Counted from the stretch's first letter, positions 43,041 to 52,892 are shown. The stretch: DNA of 64,000 nt from Novosphingobium fluoreni (GCF_014196615.1 NZ_JACIDY010000002.1:1-64000), one strand, 5' to 3'. Program-made: numbers and translations. Notes: a model not told the origin generated them from the letters alone.

Positions 43041-45161
43041 TCAGAAGCCGAAGCGCAGCTCGGCTAGGAAGGTCCGCGGCTCGCCGGGGAAGTGGCCGCT
43101 CTGCGCGGAAAAGCCGGAGGCGGCATAGACCTTGTCGAAGATGTTATCGACGCGCAGCAGCAGTTCGGCAAAGCCCAGCCCTTTGGTCAGCGATGCATCG
43201 AAGATCGTGTAGGGCTTCACCTGCTGGCCCGAGAGGCTGATCCGGCGTGAGACATGCTCGCCACCAAAGCCGATCGCGGTGCCGGTCGCCGGGAATTGGT
43301 AGCGTGTCCAGAAGCCCACCTTGTGCTTGGGCGCGTTGGCGAAGCGGTTGCCTACCGCGTTCGTCACTGCCTGCCCGGCCACGGTGTCGGTGATCTTGGT
43401 GTCATTGTAGGCGTAGTTCGCCAGCAGCAGCCAGTCGGGCGTGATGTCGGTGGCGAGGTCCAGCTCGAGGCCCTTGCTGGTCACCTCGCCGATCGGACGC
43501 AGCTGGTCCTGGCCATTCACTGGGGGCAGCGTGACATCGGCCTGGAGGATGTTGCGGCGCACGATCCGGTAGACTGCAAGGTTCGCCTGCAGGCGGCCCG
43601 CGAACAGGTTCGACTTGATGCCGGTCTCAATCTGCTTGCCGGTGACGGGCGCGAAGGGCCCGCCCACGTCCGTGCTCTGGCTGGCGGCGGCCTGCGGCTC
43701 GAAGCTGCCGGACCAGCTGACGTAGAGCGAGGCATCGGGGCGGGGTTTGAACACCGCGCCGGCGCGATAGGTCACGTCGCTATCGCTGTAGGAAGATTGC
43801 GCGCCAACCCGGCCGCCGGTGCTGGTGGTCACGCCATCGTCGAACTTGTCGTAGCGCACGCCGCCCACGAGCAGCAGCGCCTTGGTGAGGGTGATCTGAT
43901 CTTGCAGATAGGCGCCATTGCGCTTGGTGCGGGTGTCGGTGGTGGTGAACGGCAAGTCAGCGGCGCGCGCCACGTCGCGAGCCGACGTGACGTAGACCGG
44001 ATTGCTTAGGCTCAGCGGGGTGACCCCTGCGCGCAGGATGCGCGAGTCCAGCACGTTGGTCTCGTCATACCAGTCGCCGCCGGCCTGGAACTTGTGCTCC
44101 ATGCCGAAGAGGCCGACTTTCGCGCTCAGGTTTGCCATGAACGACAGGCCGTCGACATCGCGAATCTGGTCGCGGAACTCGCGGGCGACGAGGTCGGGGT
44201 TGCCGGCCACGAGCCCGCGCGGTTCGTGATACTGCTGCGTCTCCTTTGACTTGAAGTAGCGCGCGCCCGCATCGAAGGTCACCGCCTCACCGATGGTCGT
44301 GGCATAGCGGGCCTGGATGGCCTTAGATTCCAGGCGGAGGAAATCGGTCGGCTCGTTGGCGTTCCAGCGGATGTCGGTCAGGAAGTTGCCGGCATCGTCG
44401 GTCAGCACGCCGCGCAGGCGATTGCCGGGCAAGTCGTTGTCGTAGATCGTGGCCTGCAGCGTCAGCTTGCCGCCGGGATTGGTCTTGATCGACAGGCCGC
44501 CGTCGCCGATCAGCGACTTGCTCTTGGTGTTGGTACGATAGGGCGCCATGGACTCGTAGAAGCCGCCGACCCGGTAGGTGACGACCCCGTCGGCATCGAC
44601 CGGCCCGGTTGCCTCGGCGGACATGCCGGCGCGGTTATAGTTGCCCAGCGTGCCCACCAGGCGCAGCGAGGATCTGTCCTCCGGCACCTTCGAGACGTAG
44701 TTGATGATGCCCCCAGGCGATCCTGGACCGAAGAACAGCCCGGCCGGTCCTTTGAGCACTTCCACCCGGCTAATGTTGAACAGCTGCGGCACCGAGAAGC
44801 CGATGAAGGGATTGCCGCGCTGGCCGTCATAAAACGACTGATCCTGGCGGAAGCCGCGAAAGGTGACCCCGGCATAGCTGAAGAAGCTGACCCCGGAAAT
44901 GTTGCGATACAGGTCGGTCGCGTCGCGCGCGCCCTGGTCGCGGAACAGCTCGGCATTGATGACTTGGAGCGCCTGCGGGATGTTGAGCGGGTCCTCGGCC
45001 ACTTTGCCCACGGTCGTGGTATCAACGCGGTATAGCCTTTGCGCTCGACCGTTGACGATGATCTCGTCGGTTGGTTCGTTTGCGTCTCGCGCGAACGCAG
45101 GATTTGTACCTGAAGCTAGCGTAAGCCCCGTAGCGAATGCCGCTTGCAAACCCAATCTCAT
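43041..45161 (-). CDS. TonB-dependent siderophore receptor
   Basis: The 706-residue outer-membrane receptor has a signal peptide (MRLGLQAAFATGLTLASGTNPAFA), a TonB box-like DEIIVNG, a plug domain (IPQALQVINAELFRDQGARDATDLYRNISGVSFFSYAGVTFRGF, VEVLKGPAGLFFGPGSPGGIINYVSK) and a 22-stranded barrel ending GEPRTFLAELRFGF. Phe at the end is the outer-membrane insertion signal. The FhuA/FpvA-type plug suggests ferric siderophore uptake. ATG 45161 gives the proper signal peptide, the frame extends to 45200. It is cotranscribed with the PepSY reductase. Confidence 0.92.
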   Translation of the reverse strand: MRLGLQAAFATGLTLASGTNPAFARDANEPTDEIIVNGRAQRLYRVDTTTVGKVAEDPLNIPQALQVINAELFRDQGARDATDLYRNISGVSFFSYAGVTFRGFRQDQSFYDGQRGNPFIGFSVPQLFNISRVEVLKGPAGLFFGPGSPGGIINYVSKVPEDRSSLRLVGTLGNYNRAGMSAEATGPVDADGVVTYRVGGFYESMAPYRTNTKSKSLIGDGGLSIKTNPGGKLTLQATIYDNDLPGNRLRGVLTDDAGNFLTDIRWNANEPTDFLRLESKAIQARYATTIGEAVTFDAGARYFKSKETQQYHEPRGLVAGNPDLVAREFRDQIRDVDGLSFMANLSAKVGLFGMEHKFQAGGDWYDETNVLDSRILRAGVTPLSLSNPVYVTSARDVARAADLPFTTTDTRTKRNGAYLQDQITLTKALLLVGGVRYDKFDDGVTTSTGGRVGAQSSYSDSDVTYRAGAVFKPRPDASLYVSWSGSFEPQAAASQSTDVGGPFAPVTGKQIETGIKSNLFAGRLQANLAVYRIVRRNILQADVTLPPVNGQDQLRPIGEVTSKGLELDLATDITPDWLLLANYAYNDTKITDTVAGQAVTNAVGNRFANAPKHKVGFWTRYQFPATGTAIGFGGEHVSRRISLSGQQVKPYTIFDASLTKGLGFAELLLRVDNIFDKVYAASGFSAQSGHFPGEPRTFLAELRFGF

Positions 45162-45492
45162 GACGACCCCTGCTACTGCGATGCAGTCGCAACTAGACAA
45201 GTGTTAAATCAGGCGCAAGAGGTCGTTCATAGCCGTCGAGCGAAGCCTGCTCTTACCCGACTCAGCCGTGATCGCGGCGTTGGGCCCTGCAGGAAAGCGA
45301 ACCGTCGTTCACCCGGCGGCGGGGAGATAACGAAAGACCGTTCTTCGAATAAGCGCATACCAATGTCCGGATCGAGGCCGACAGCTGCTGCGATGAAGGG
45401 GCCTTAGGTGGGCGTAAAGTCGACTCCATCATCGATCGGATCGAGCTTGCCCGCGTTTCTTTCGTGGCCCTCACGGCCGATGGAGAAACATC
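45162..45492. other. Divergent intergenic region
   Basis: About 330 bases between the TonB receptor and the second integrase. No gene, Fur box of good quality or repeat was recognised. Confidence 0.45.
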
Positions 45493-46125
45493 ATGGGACA
45501 CTCAGATCTTGATCCTGCTGTTCACGAGCGGCGCCCCTGGAATGCGGGCCGGCACGTCGGTCCCAAGCGGGCCCTAAAAGCTCGCGACATTTGGGCCATC
45601 CGCTTCTTCCTCGATGAACATAAACGTCTGCGGGATCGCGCGTTGTTCGATCTTGCGATCGACAGCAAGTTGCGCGGCTGTGACCTTGTGAAAATCAAAA
45701 TCGGCGACGTCGTGAGCGGCGGTCATGTTCGAAACCGCTCCACTGTGATCCAACAGAAGACCGGCAGGCCGGTGCAGTTCGAAATCATGACCGAAGCTCG
45801 AAAGAGTCTTGAAGCGTGGTTTGCGCGTCGCGGCGGAACGATCCTTGATTTCGTTTTCCCCAGCCGGATCGATTATCTCGGTCATCTCAGCACGCGACAA
45901 TACGCGCGCCTGGTTGACGAATGGGTCTCGATCGTCGGCCTCGACAAGCGGGAATACGGAACGCACTCGATGCGCAGAACCAAGGCCTCAATGATTTACA
46001 AGGCTACCGGCAATCTGCGGGCAGTGCAGATATTACTAGGGCACACCAACATCGAGAACACAGTGCGGTACCTTGGTGTAGATGTGGACGATGCTCTCAC
46101 GTTGTCGGAACGTACGGAGATATGA
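45493..46125 (+). CDS. Short tyrosine-type recombinase (phage integrase family)
   Basis: The 210-residue protein contains only the catalytic domain: Arg in DSKLRGCDLVKIKIGDV, the HxxR motif in YGTHSMRRTKASM, His in ILLGHTNIENTVRYLGV and Tyr in that final block. It lacks the arm-binding N-terminal domain of normal integrases. Such short recombinases are abundant in alphaproteobacterial islands, with unknown targets. It lies about 390 bases before attR. It may be a relic of another insertion or work with the main integrase. Confidence 0.88.
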   Translation: MGHSDLDPAVHERRPWNAGRHVGPKRALKARDIWAIRFFLDEHKRLRDRALFDLAIDSKLRGCDLVKIKIGDVVSGGHVRNRSTVIQQKTGRPVQFEIMTEARKSLEAWFARRGGTILDFVFPSRIDYLGHLSTRQYARLVDEWVSIVGLDKREYGTHSMRRTKASMIYKATGNLRAVQILLGHTNIENTVRYLGVDVDDALTLSERTEI

Positions 46126-46130
46126 CTTTA

Positions 46131-46160
46131 GCCAGCCCTGCGATCCAACGCAGGGCTGGC
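46131..46160 (+). terminator. Hairpin after second recombinase
   Basis: A perfect 12-bp stem gccagccctgcg / cgcagggctggc with loop atccaa begins 5 bases after the recombinase stop and is followed by aaacc. It is a likely terminator. Confidence 0.65.
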
Positions 46161-46427
46161 AAACCGGCTCATGAATGATCGGCAGCTTTCAAGAACCAAG
46201 CTCGCGCCTTGTAACGTCGGCCATGTCGGCGGCAGCAGTCACTTCGTCCATTGGCTTTGCGACCCATCCACCACTTGAAACGCGCAGCTCGATTTCCGCT
46301 ATTGGCGCTTGGAGCATCTGCGCCGCGAGGGATATTTGGTGACTTTGATGCTTACTACCAAGCAGACGGAGCAGGGCGCTTCAACTTGGCGCCGACGCGC
46401 CTCGTTTTACCGCAATCTAGCTTCGTA

Positions 46428-46447
46428 GGGGTATTGGTGGGGGTACT
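46428..46447. repeat. Putative integrase arm-type sites (right)
   Basis: The motifs GGGGTATT (46428) and TGGGGGTACT (46438) repeat the composite found at 790-810 beside the integrase. It lies 68 bases from attR, the expected place for the other arm of attP. Confidence 0.6.
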
Positions 46448-46514
46448 TAAAGCGCCTAGCGAAGACTTATGGCGTGTTTTCAACATATTATCGAACAGGC
46501 AAGGTTCTGTGAGG

Positions 46515-46531
46515 TCCTACCCCCGCAACCA
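46515..46531. repeat. attR
   Basis: An exact 17-bp copy of the tRNA-fMet 3' end (tcctacccccgcaacca) without the rest of the tRNA. It marks the right end of the island. Identity stops on both sides. Confidence 0.9.
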
Positions 46532-46822
46532 ATATAAATCAGCTTAATCGACACATAACGACACCAGGAATGAACTCGTGTCCGGATGGCGTACGCACCA
46601 TCGCATCGATATGACGATGACCCATCAACGTATGCGCGAGGCTCGCTGAGCTTACGCTCTTGGTGATCTCTCCTTAAAGCAGGCAATCTGCTCACGACCA
46701 AACTCTGCCATGCACCCAAAGCCTGCCCTTCGCTCAGATCATCCAGGGCATCACTTTTGGGCGAAGCGCGCCTCCTTTCGTACCTAAACCAACGAGACGC
46801 GCGCCATCGCCGTGAAGCGACC
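46532..46822. other. Chromosomal intergenic region right of attR
   Basis: About 290 bases between attR and the beta-lactamase-like gene. No gene or clear terminator was seen, although this should be the original downstream flank of the rRNA operon. Confidence 0.45.
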
Positions 46823-47827
46823 TTAGCGGGCGGCGGTGCGGCCGTAGACGGCGGGTTGGGCCGCGTAGCCGTGGTACAGTGCGCTGGCGATGCTGGCGAT
46901 GCGGGTTTCGCGGGCGAGGCGGGTGCCTTGTCCGGTCACGTAGATCGCGATGGCATAGGCCCGGCCATCGGGTGTCTGGATGATGCCTACATCGCTGGAT
47001 GTATTGTTCAGCGAACCTGTCTTGTGCAGAACGGTCGTGCCGCTGGGGAGCAGGGCCGGAATGCGACGCTTGCCGGTGAGGCAACGGCCCATTGCGCCCA
47101 GGAGGACGTCGCGACTTGCGGGGCTGAGCATCTGGCCGCTGTAAATCTGTGAGAGGAGCCGAACCATCGCCAGCGGCGTCGCGCTGTCCCGCGTATCGAT
47201 CGTGGTGGCCGGATTGACCGCGCCGTCGTCGCGCACCAGCGTGGCGATGTCCCGATCGATATGCCAGTCATTCACGCCGGCGCGGCGGACCCAGTCGTTC
47301 ACGGCGCGCGGACCGCCCACGACCTTCAGCAAGGCGTCCGTGGCGTAGTTGTTGGAGCGGGTGATCATCGCCTCAATCAGGCTGCGTGCGCTCATGTATG
47401 TGCCGGGGCGCACGGGGGCCACCGCGGTGGAGAAGGGCCTGGAAGGCACCGGCATCATCATCGGGAATTCGCTGCTGAGGCTGAAGCGCCCCTGGTCCAC
47501 GCCTTCGAGGAAGGTGGCGGCGATGGCGATCTTGCTGGTGCTGGCCATTGGAAAGCGCTGATCCCCCAGCACGTCAACGGTGCGACCGGAGGTGAGATCG
47601 AGCGCGGCCACGCCGATCCGTCCGCGCGAGGCTTCGGCCAGACTGGCGAGCTGCTGTTCCAGTCCCGAAGAATATGTGCGCGGCGCACGTTGGCTGGTGC
47701 CCAGCATATTATCGAACGCGCTTTGAACCTCGTCGATGCCGGCGCCATCGAGGCTGCCAGCGTAGGACGGCGCCACTGGCGCCACCACTGCGGCTAAGGC
47801 TGCCGCGATCTGAAAGAATCGCTTCAT
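46823..47827 (-). CDS. Class A beta-lactamase-like serine hydrolase lacking the Glu166 position
   Basis: The 334-residue exported protein has a signal peptide (MKRFFQIAAALAAVVAPVAPSYA) and class A motifs: STSK in PMASTSKIAIAATFL (nucleophile Ser and Lys), SNN in ITRSNNYATDALL, and KTG in VLHKTGSLNNTSSDVG. In the omega loop the segment DDGAVNPATTIDTRDSATP aligns with PELN...ERDTTTP so that the deacylating Glu166 appears to be Ala. That would make it a poor penicillinase, possibly acting on other substrates or as a penicillin-binding enzyme. ATG 47827 gives a proper signal peptide. Confidence 0.82.
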   Translation of the reverse strand: MKRFFQIAAALAAVVAPVAPSYAGSLDGAGIDEVQSAFDNMLGTSQRAPRTYSSGLEQQLASLAEASRGRIGVAALDLTSGRTVDVLGDQRFPMASTSKIAIAATFLEGVDQGRFSLSSEFPMMMPVPSRPFSTAVAPVRPGTYMSARSLIEAMITRSNNYATDALLKVVGGPRAVNDWVRRAGVNDWHIDRDIATLVRDDGAVNPATTIDTRDSATPLAMVRLLSQIYSGQMLSPASRDVLLGAMGRCLTGKRRIPALLPSGTTVLHKTGSLNNTSSDVGIIQTPDGRAYAIAIYVTGQGTRLARETRIASIASALYHGYAAQPAVYGRTAAR

Positions 47828-47982
47828 AATTGTCCTGCCTGCCCCCGACAGGGCCACCCTAGATCATCCTACCTTGGCAAAGACTTAACTGCCGATCGCA
47901 CAAACGCCACAACCCAGCGATGAGTTGCAGCCTGCTTGCGACATGCTTCGGAACGAAAGAGGACTGTGGCAGAAGGGCTACG

Positions 47983-49932
47983 TCAGATCGCGTACTGGGC
48001 GCCCAGTTCGATCACGCGGTTGTGGGGAATCCGGTAATAATCCGTCGGGTCGGCAGCGTTGCGGTACAACGCCAGGAACAGCATATCCTGCCACAGCGGC
48101 ATGCCGACCTCGGCAGACATCGCGTAATTGTTGCGGCCGATGAAGAAGCTGGCCTTCTTGGCCTCGGGGATGCGATCCCCCGCGGCGATCAGATCATCGC
48201 GCACGGATGGCGTTTCCATGAAGCCGTAGCGCAAGACCAGTCGGCAAAAATTCTCGTCGACCGGAATGATCTCCAGCCGATCAGCCTCGTCGCAAGTCGG
48301 ACGGCGCAGCGTCTTGACCGTGGTGATGTAGTTATGCCGATGCAGCACGTGGTTGTGTTTGATGTTATGCAGCAGGGCATGGGGCGTCAGATCGTTGCGG
48401 GCGGTGAGATAAATAGCCACGCCGTCGACGCGAGTCGGCGGGCGGGCGGCCAGACTGCGCGCCATGTCGGCTAGGGGAATCGCGCCGTCGCTTTCCATCG
48501 CGGCGATATAGCGCCGGCCACGGTTCCAGGTGAGGATGACGATCAGCACCAGCAGCCCGACCAGCAGCGGCACCCAGCCGCCCTCTATCACGCGCAGGAT
48601 GTTCGCGCCGAAGAACAGCGAATCGATCACGAAGAACGGCGTCACCAGCGCCAGCGCCGCCGGAACGCCCCAGCCCCAGCGGCGGCGCAGTACGAGGTAA
48701 GCGAGGCAGCAGGTGACGACCATCGTGCCCGTCACCGCGATGCCGTAGGCGGCGGCCATGGCGGAGGAGTTGCGGAAGCCCAGCGCCAGGATGACGACGC
48801 CGATCAAAAGCGCCCAGTTCACCGCGCCGATGTAGATCTGGCCGGAGTGCCCGGCGGAGGTCTGACGGATGTTGAGGCGGGGCAGCAGGCCCAGCTGAAT
48901 GGCCTGTTGGGTCAGCGAAAAGGCTCCGGTGATCACGGCCTGGCTGGCGATGATCGTCGCCGCCGTGGCCAGCAGCACCATGGGCAGGCGCATCGTCGGG
49001 GGGATCATCAGGAAGAACCAGTCCTGATTGGTGAAGACCTTGCCGCTCGCTTCCGCCAGCTCAAGCGAATGGATGGCGAAGGCGCCCTGGCCCAGGTAAT
49101 TGAGCGTGAGAGCCGGGAACACCAGCAGGAACCAGCCCACGCGGATAGGCAGCTTGCCGAAGTGGCCCATGTCCGCCGTCAGCGCTTCCGCTCCGGTCAC
49201 GGTCAGGAACACCGCCCCGAGCACGAACAAGCCCAGGACACCGTGATCGGCCACGAACATCACGCCATGCCAGGGCAATGCCGCGGCAAGGATGCCGGGG
49301 CCGTCGGCGATATGCATCGCGCCCAAGGCTCCCAAGGCGATGAACCAGACGATACAGACCGGGCCGAACAGCTTGGCGACAGAGGCGGTGCCGCGTGATT
49401 GCACCAGGAACAGCCCCACCAGGATGATCAGGCTGATCATCAGGATGCGTTGCTCTGTAAAGAACGAGCCGACCCCATGCAGGGAGCGCATCCCCTCTAC
49501 CGCCGAGAGTACGGACAAGGCGGGCGTGATGATGGCATCGCCATAGAACAGCGCCGCGCCGATCGATCCCAGAACCAGAACCGTGCCGCCGATCCGGGCG
49601 GACTTGCCGCTCGCCAAGGCCAGCAGCGCCAGCACGCCGCCTTCGCCTTCGTTGTCCGCACGCATCAGGAACAGGACGTATTTCACCGTCACGATCAGGA
49701 TCAGAGCCCACAGCATCAGGCTGATGACGCCGACGATCTCCTCCCGCACCAGACCGTCGGAGGCGGCCTGGCCCAGCGCTTCGCGAAAGGCATAGAGCGG
49801 GCTGGTCCCGATATCCCCGAAGACTACGCCGATCGCGCCGACCGTCAGCGAAACCAGGCCGCCGTGCGAGGTGTGGCCGGAAGGCGCATCGTCGCCGGAG
49901 GGGGCATGCTCGGTTAAAGACGCACTCGACAT
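47983..49932 (-). CDS. kup: KUP family potassium uptake protein
   Basis: The 649-residue K+:H+ symporter has the Kup signature near the N-terminus (LTVGAIGVVFGDIGTSPLYAFREAL), followed by about twelve transmembrane helices, including VLGSIGAALFYGDAIITPALSVLSAVEG and GALGAMHIADGPGIL, and a soluble C-terminal domain of about 190 residues. It takes up potassium in the inner membrane. Length and motifs are complete. The gene is monocistronic, with 155 bases before the beta-lactamase-like start. Confidence 0.95.
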   Translation of the reverse strand: MSSASLTEHAPSGDDAPSGHTSHGGLVSLTVGAIGVVFGDIGTSPLYAFREALGQAASDGLVREEIVGVISLMLWALILIVTVKYVLFLMRADNEGEGGVLALLALASGKSARIGGTVLVLGSIGAALFYGDAIITPALSVLSAVEGMRSLHGVGSFFTEQRILMISLIILVGLFLVQSRGTASVAKLFGPVCIVWFIALGALGAMHIADGPGILAAALPWHGVMFVADHGVLGLFVLGAVFLTVTGAEALTADMGHFGKLPIRVGWFLLVFPALTLNYLGQGAFAIHSLELAEASGKVFTNQDWFFLMIPPTMRLPMVLLATAATIIASQAVITGAFSLTQQAIQLGLLPRLNIRQTSAGHSGQIYIGAVNWALLIGVVILALGFRNSSAMAAAYGIAVTGTMVVTCCLAYLVLRRRWGWGVPAALALVTPFFVIDSLFFGANILRVIEGGWVPLLVGLLVLIVILTWNRGRRYIAAMESDGAIPLADMARSLAARPPTRVDGVAIYLTARNDLTPHALLHNIKHNHVLHRHNYITTVKTLRRPTCDEADRLEIIPVDENFCRLVLRYGFMETPSVRDDLIAAGDRIPEAKKASFFIGRNNYAMSAEVGMPLWQDMLFLALYRNAADPTDYYRIPHNRVIELGAQYAI

Positions 49933-50094
49933 CGTGACACGCCCCTGAAAGACACCGCGAGAGGCGGGCGGCGCGCTTTACCCGCATGGGGGCGGGGCGC
50001 AAGGGGGATGTTAGGGCGAGTGAAGCAGGCGGGCAACTTAGCGTGATATGAATGCGGGTGACATGGTGTGCCGTCGCGGCTATGGGCCGCCGCG

Positions 50095-50502
50095 ATGAGG
50101 GGGCTCCGTCAGATCCTGTTGCGCAACCGGCGACTGGCCTTGTGGCTGGTGGCGCTGGCGTTCGCCATGAAGGCTCTGGTCCCCGGCGGATACATGCTGC
50201 GTGATGTCGGCCAGGTGATGACCATCGCCATCTGTGGCGATGCCGCGGGTTCGCATCTGACCAAGCAGGTGATTGTCCCGCAGCGCGAAACTCCGCAGGA
50301 GCGGGCGACCCAGCACGCCAAGAACCAGACGTGTCCGTTCAGCGCTCTGGACATGGCGGGCACGGCCGGCGCCGATCCGTTCCTGCTCGCGCTTGCGCTT
50401 GCCTTCATCATCGCGGTGGGCCTTGCGCCGCTGGTTGCGCAAAGGCTTACCCGCCACGCGTTCCTGCGGCCGCCGCTGCGCGGGCCACCACTTCTCACCT
50501 GA
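50095..50502 (+). CDS. DUF2946-like small membrane protein
   Basis: The 135-residue protein has an N-terminal hydrophobic segment (LALWLVALAFAMKALVPGGYML), a stretch with Cys (IAICGDAAGSH, NQTCPFSALDMAG) and a C-terminal helix (FLLALALAFIIAVGLAPLVA), resembling DUF2946 proteins that precede TonB receptors in alphaproteobacteria. The two Cys motifs may bind metal. The start is uncertain: ATG 50095 or GTG 50068. It lies 89 bases upstream of the TonB receptor on the same strand, likely cotranscribed. Confidence 0.72.
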   Translation: MRGLRQILLRNRRLALWLVALAFAMKALVPGGYMLRDVGQVMTIAICGDAAGSHLTKQVIVPQRETPQERATQHAKNQTCPFSALDMAGTAGADPFLLALALAFIIAVGLAPLVAQRLTRHAFLRPPLRGPPLLT

Positions 50503-50591
50503 ACTTTCGAGGCTCCATCGGGAGCCGACTCGCATGACACAGATCCGGCCCGCGCCAGAGGCGCGCAGGCCGGTGGTTCAGGAATTCTACG

Positions 50592-52580
50592 ATGAAAAGC
50601 TCTTTCACGGCGCTCGCTTTCGCGAGCCTGCTAACCACGCCTGCCTTCGCCCACGAGGCGGAGGAACCCACGATCATCGTCACCGCGCGCGCCGATAGCG
50701 ATGCGGCGGAGGCCCGCGTTCGCCAGACGCCCGGCGGCGCGGACGTGGTCGCGTATCAGGACTATGCCGACAAGACGGTGGTTTCCCTGCGCGATACGCT
50801 GGCGTTCTCGCCCGGCGTCTACACTCAACCCCGCTTCGGCCAGGAGGTGCGCATCTCGATCCGCGGCTCCGGCTTGTCACGCGGGTTCCACATGCGCGGC
50901 CTGACGCTGCTGCAGGATGGCGTGCCGATCAATCTGGCGGACGACAACGGCGATTTCCAGGAACTCGAGCCGATTTTCTTCGACCATCTGGAAGTCTATC
51001 GCGGTGCCAACGCCTTGCGCTTCGGCTCAGGCACGCTGGGCGGCGCGATCAACGGCGTCACCCCAACCGGCGATAGCGCGAGGGGCGTCTATGCCCGGCT
51101 TGACGGCGGCTCCTACGATTTCCTGCGCGGACTGGTTTCGGCCGGATTTGGCGATGACCGGGCAAGCGCCTGGGGTGCGATCAGCGCTGACACCGGCGAT
51201 GGCGATCGCGATCATGCCAAGCGCAGTTCGGTGCGTGCCAACGGCAATGTGAAGCTGAAACTGTCCGATCAGGTGACCACTCGTTTCTATGTCAGCACCA
51301 ACCGCATTCGCCAGGAATTGCCCGGCGCGCTGACCGAGCAGGTTGCGCTGACGCGGCCCAGGACCGGCAATTTCGCCAACGACCAGCAGCGCGATATCGA
51401 TTCGATTCGCCTGCAGAACCGCACCATGATCGACATGGGCGACACCCGTTTGCTGGTGGGCGCATTCCTAAATTCCAAGGACCTGTTTCACCCGATCTTC
51501 CAGGTGATCGACCAGAAATCCACCGACTTCGGCGGCTTCGCGCGACTGGAGCATGAGGCTGGGCCGTTCGCGTTCACGCTGGGCGGCGAAATCCGGCGCG
51601 GCACCACGCGGGCGCGGCAATATGTGAACGTCAACGGACGCCGGGGCCGCCTGACCCTGGATGCCGATCAGCAGGCGCGCACCGCGAACATCTATGGCGA
51701 GGTGCGCTTCCGCCCTGTCGAGCGTCTGTCCCTGATCGTGGGCGGGATCTACGCCGATGGCTTTCGCAAGCGCCGCGTTGGCTTCTCCGCCACGCCGACG
51801 CAGGACGGCCGTATCAGTTTCGACCAGTTCTCGCCCAAGTTCGGCCTGCTGTTTGAGCCTTCGCGCGATGTCCAGGTCTATGCCAATTACAGCCGATCGG
51901 CGGAATTCCCCGGCTTTGGTGAGGTTTTCCAGACGGTAGGCACGACCAGCACGTTCATCGGCGCGATCCGGCCGCAGCGGGCGTGGACGGCGGAGATCGG
52001 CACGCGCGGCGTGAAGGGACCGCTTAGCTGGGACATCTCGCTCTATCGCGCCACGTTGAAGGGCGAACTGCTGCAGTACAACATGAACGTGAACGGCGGC
52101 ATTCCTGCGGCGACGTTCAACGCCGATCGCACGCTGCATCAGGGCGTGGAGGCCGGTCTGGCGCTGGAGCCGACCGACTGGCTGCGGCTGCGGCAGATGT
52201 GGCAATATTCGGACTTCCGTTTCCGCGACGATGCGGTTTCCCGTAATAACCGCCTGCCGGTGGTGCCGCGTCATGTGCTGCGCAGCGAGGTGCGGTTGGG
52301 CACCGATGCGATGCATCTCTCGCCCAATCTGGAGTGGGTGCCGCAAGGCGCCTTCGCCGATTATCGCAACACCAAGCGCACGCGCGGCTATGCACTGCTG
52401 GGCATCACTGCGGCCGCCAGCCTGACGAAAGGCATCGACGTGTTCGTGGATGCGCGCAATCTGACGGGCAAGAAGGCCGTGGGCGACATCTCGGCCGTCA
52501 TCCAGGCGGCGGCGAATTCCGCGATCTACTATCCGGTGGAGCGCCGGGCGATCTACGGCGGCGTGCGCGCCCGGTTCTGA
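50592..52580 (+). CDS. TonB-dependent receptor
   Basis: The 662-residue outer-membrane protein has a signal peptide (MKSSFTALAFASLLTTPAFA), a TonB box-like EPTIIVTA, a plug domain (VVSLRDTLAFSPGVYTQPRFGQEVRISIRGSGLSRGFHMRGL, VYRGANALRFGSGTLGGAIN) and a barrel ending RRAIYGGVRARF. The substrate may be a metal complex, given the DUF2946 protein just upstream, but this is not settled by sequence. Distinct from the siderophore receptor inside the island, which is on the other side of attR. Confidence 0.9.
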   Translation: MKSSFTALAFASLLTTPAFAHEAEEPTIIVTARADSDAAEARVRQTPGGADVVAYQDYADKTVVSLRDTLAFSPGVYTQPRFGQEVRISIRGSGLSRGFHMRGLTLLQDGVPINLADDNGDFQELEPIFFDHLEVYRGANALRFGSGTLGGAINGVTPTGDSARGVYARLDGGSYDFLRGLVSAGFGDDRASAWGAISADTGDGDRDHAKRSSVRANGNVKLKLSDQVTTRFYVSTNRIRQELPGALTEQVALTRPRTGNFANDQQRDIDSIRLQNRTMIDMGDTRLLVGAFLNSKDLFHPIFQVIDQKSTDFGGFARLEHEAGPFAFTLGGEIRRGTTRARQYVNVNGRRGRLTLDADQQARTANIYGEVRFRPVERLSLIVGGIYADGFRKRRVGFSATPTQDGRISFDQFSPKFGLLFEPSRDVQVYANYSRSAEFPGFGEVFQTVGTTSTFIGAIRPQRAWTAEIGTRGVKGPLSWDISLYRATLKGELLQYNMNVNGGIPAATFNADRTLHQGVEAGLALEPTDWLRLRQMWQYSDFRFRDDAVSRNNRLPVVPRHVLRSEVRLGTDAMHLSPNLEWVPQGAFADYRNTKRTRGYALLGITAAASLTKGIDVFVDARNLTGKKAVGDISAVIQAAANSAIYYPVERRAIYGGVRARF

Positions 52581-52667
52581 TCCTTCCCCTGCCCTTGGGG
52601 GCGGGGGAACTCTCGGGCATTCCGCTTCGTTTTGCCATGGAACACATGACGAACAAAGGAAGCGGAC

Positions 52668-52892
52668 ATGTCCGAGCAGTTGCACAATCCCAAGCTGGAA
52701 GAACATCCCGGCTCCAACGCGGAGAAGGACCCGGATAACTGGGTCTCCGGCGATGATCCGATGACCGGCGCGCAGGCCTCGTACCTCACCACTTTGTGCG
52801 AGGAGGCCAAGGTTGAGCCGCCGGCGGAGGGCCTGAACAAGGCTGAAGCGTCAAAAATGATTGACGAGTTGAAGCAGAAGCTCGGGCACTGA
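52668..52892 (+). CDS. DUF3072 domain protein
   Basis: The 74-residue protein has the DUF3072 pattern: DPDNWVSGDDPMTGAQASYLTTLCEEA with the later LNKAEASKMIDELKQKLG. These are small soluble proteins of unknown function. The ATG follows aaaggaagcggac. It stands alone between the TonB receptor and the convergent dsbD. Confidence 0.85.
   Translation: MSEQLHNPKLEEHPGSNAEKDPDNWVSGDDPMTGAQASYLTTLCEEAKVEPPAEGLNKAEASKMIDELKQKLGH

Noticed and set aside
46251..46547. A 98-residue plus-strand frame overlapping attR
   Set aside because: Composition is not protein-like, it runs over the att site and arm repeats, and has no ribosome binding site.
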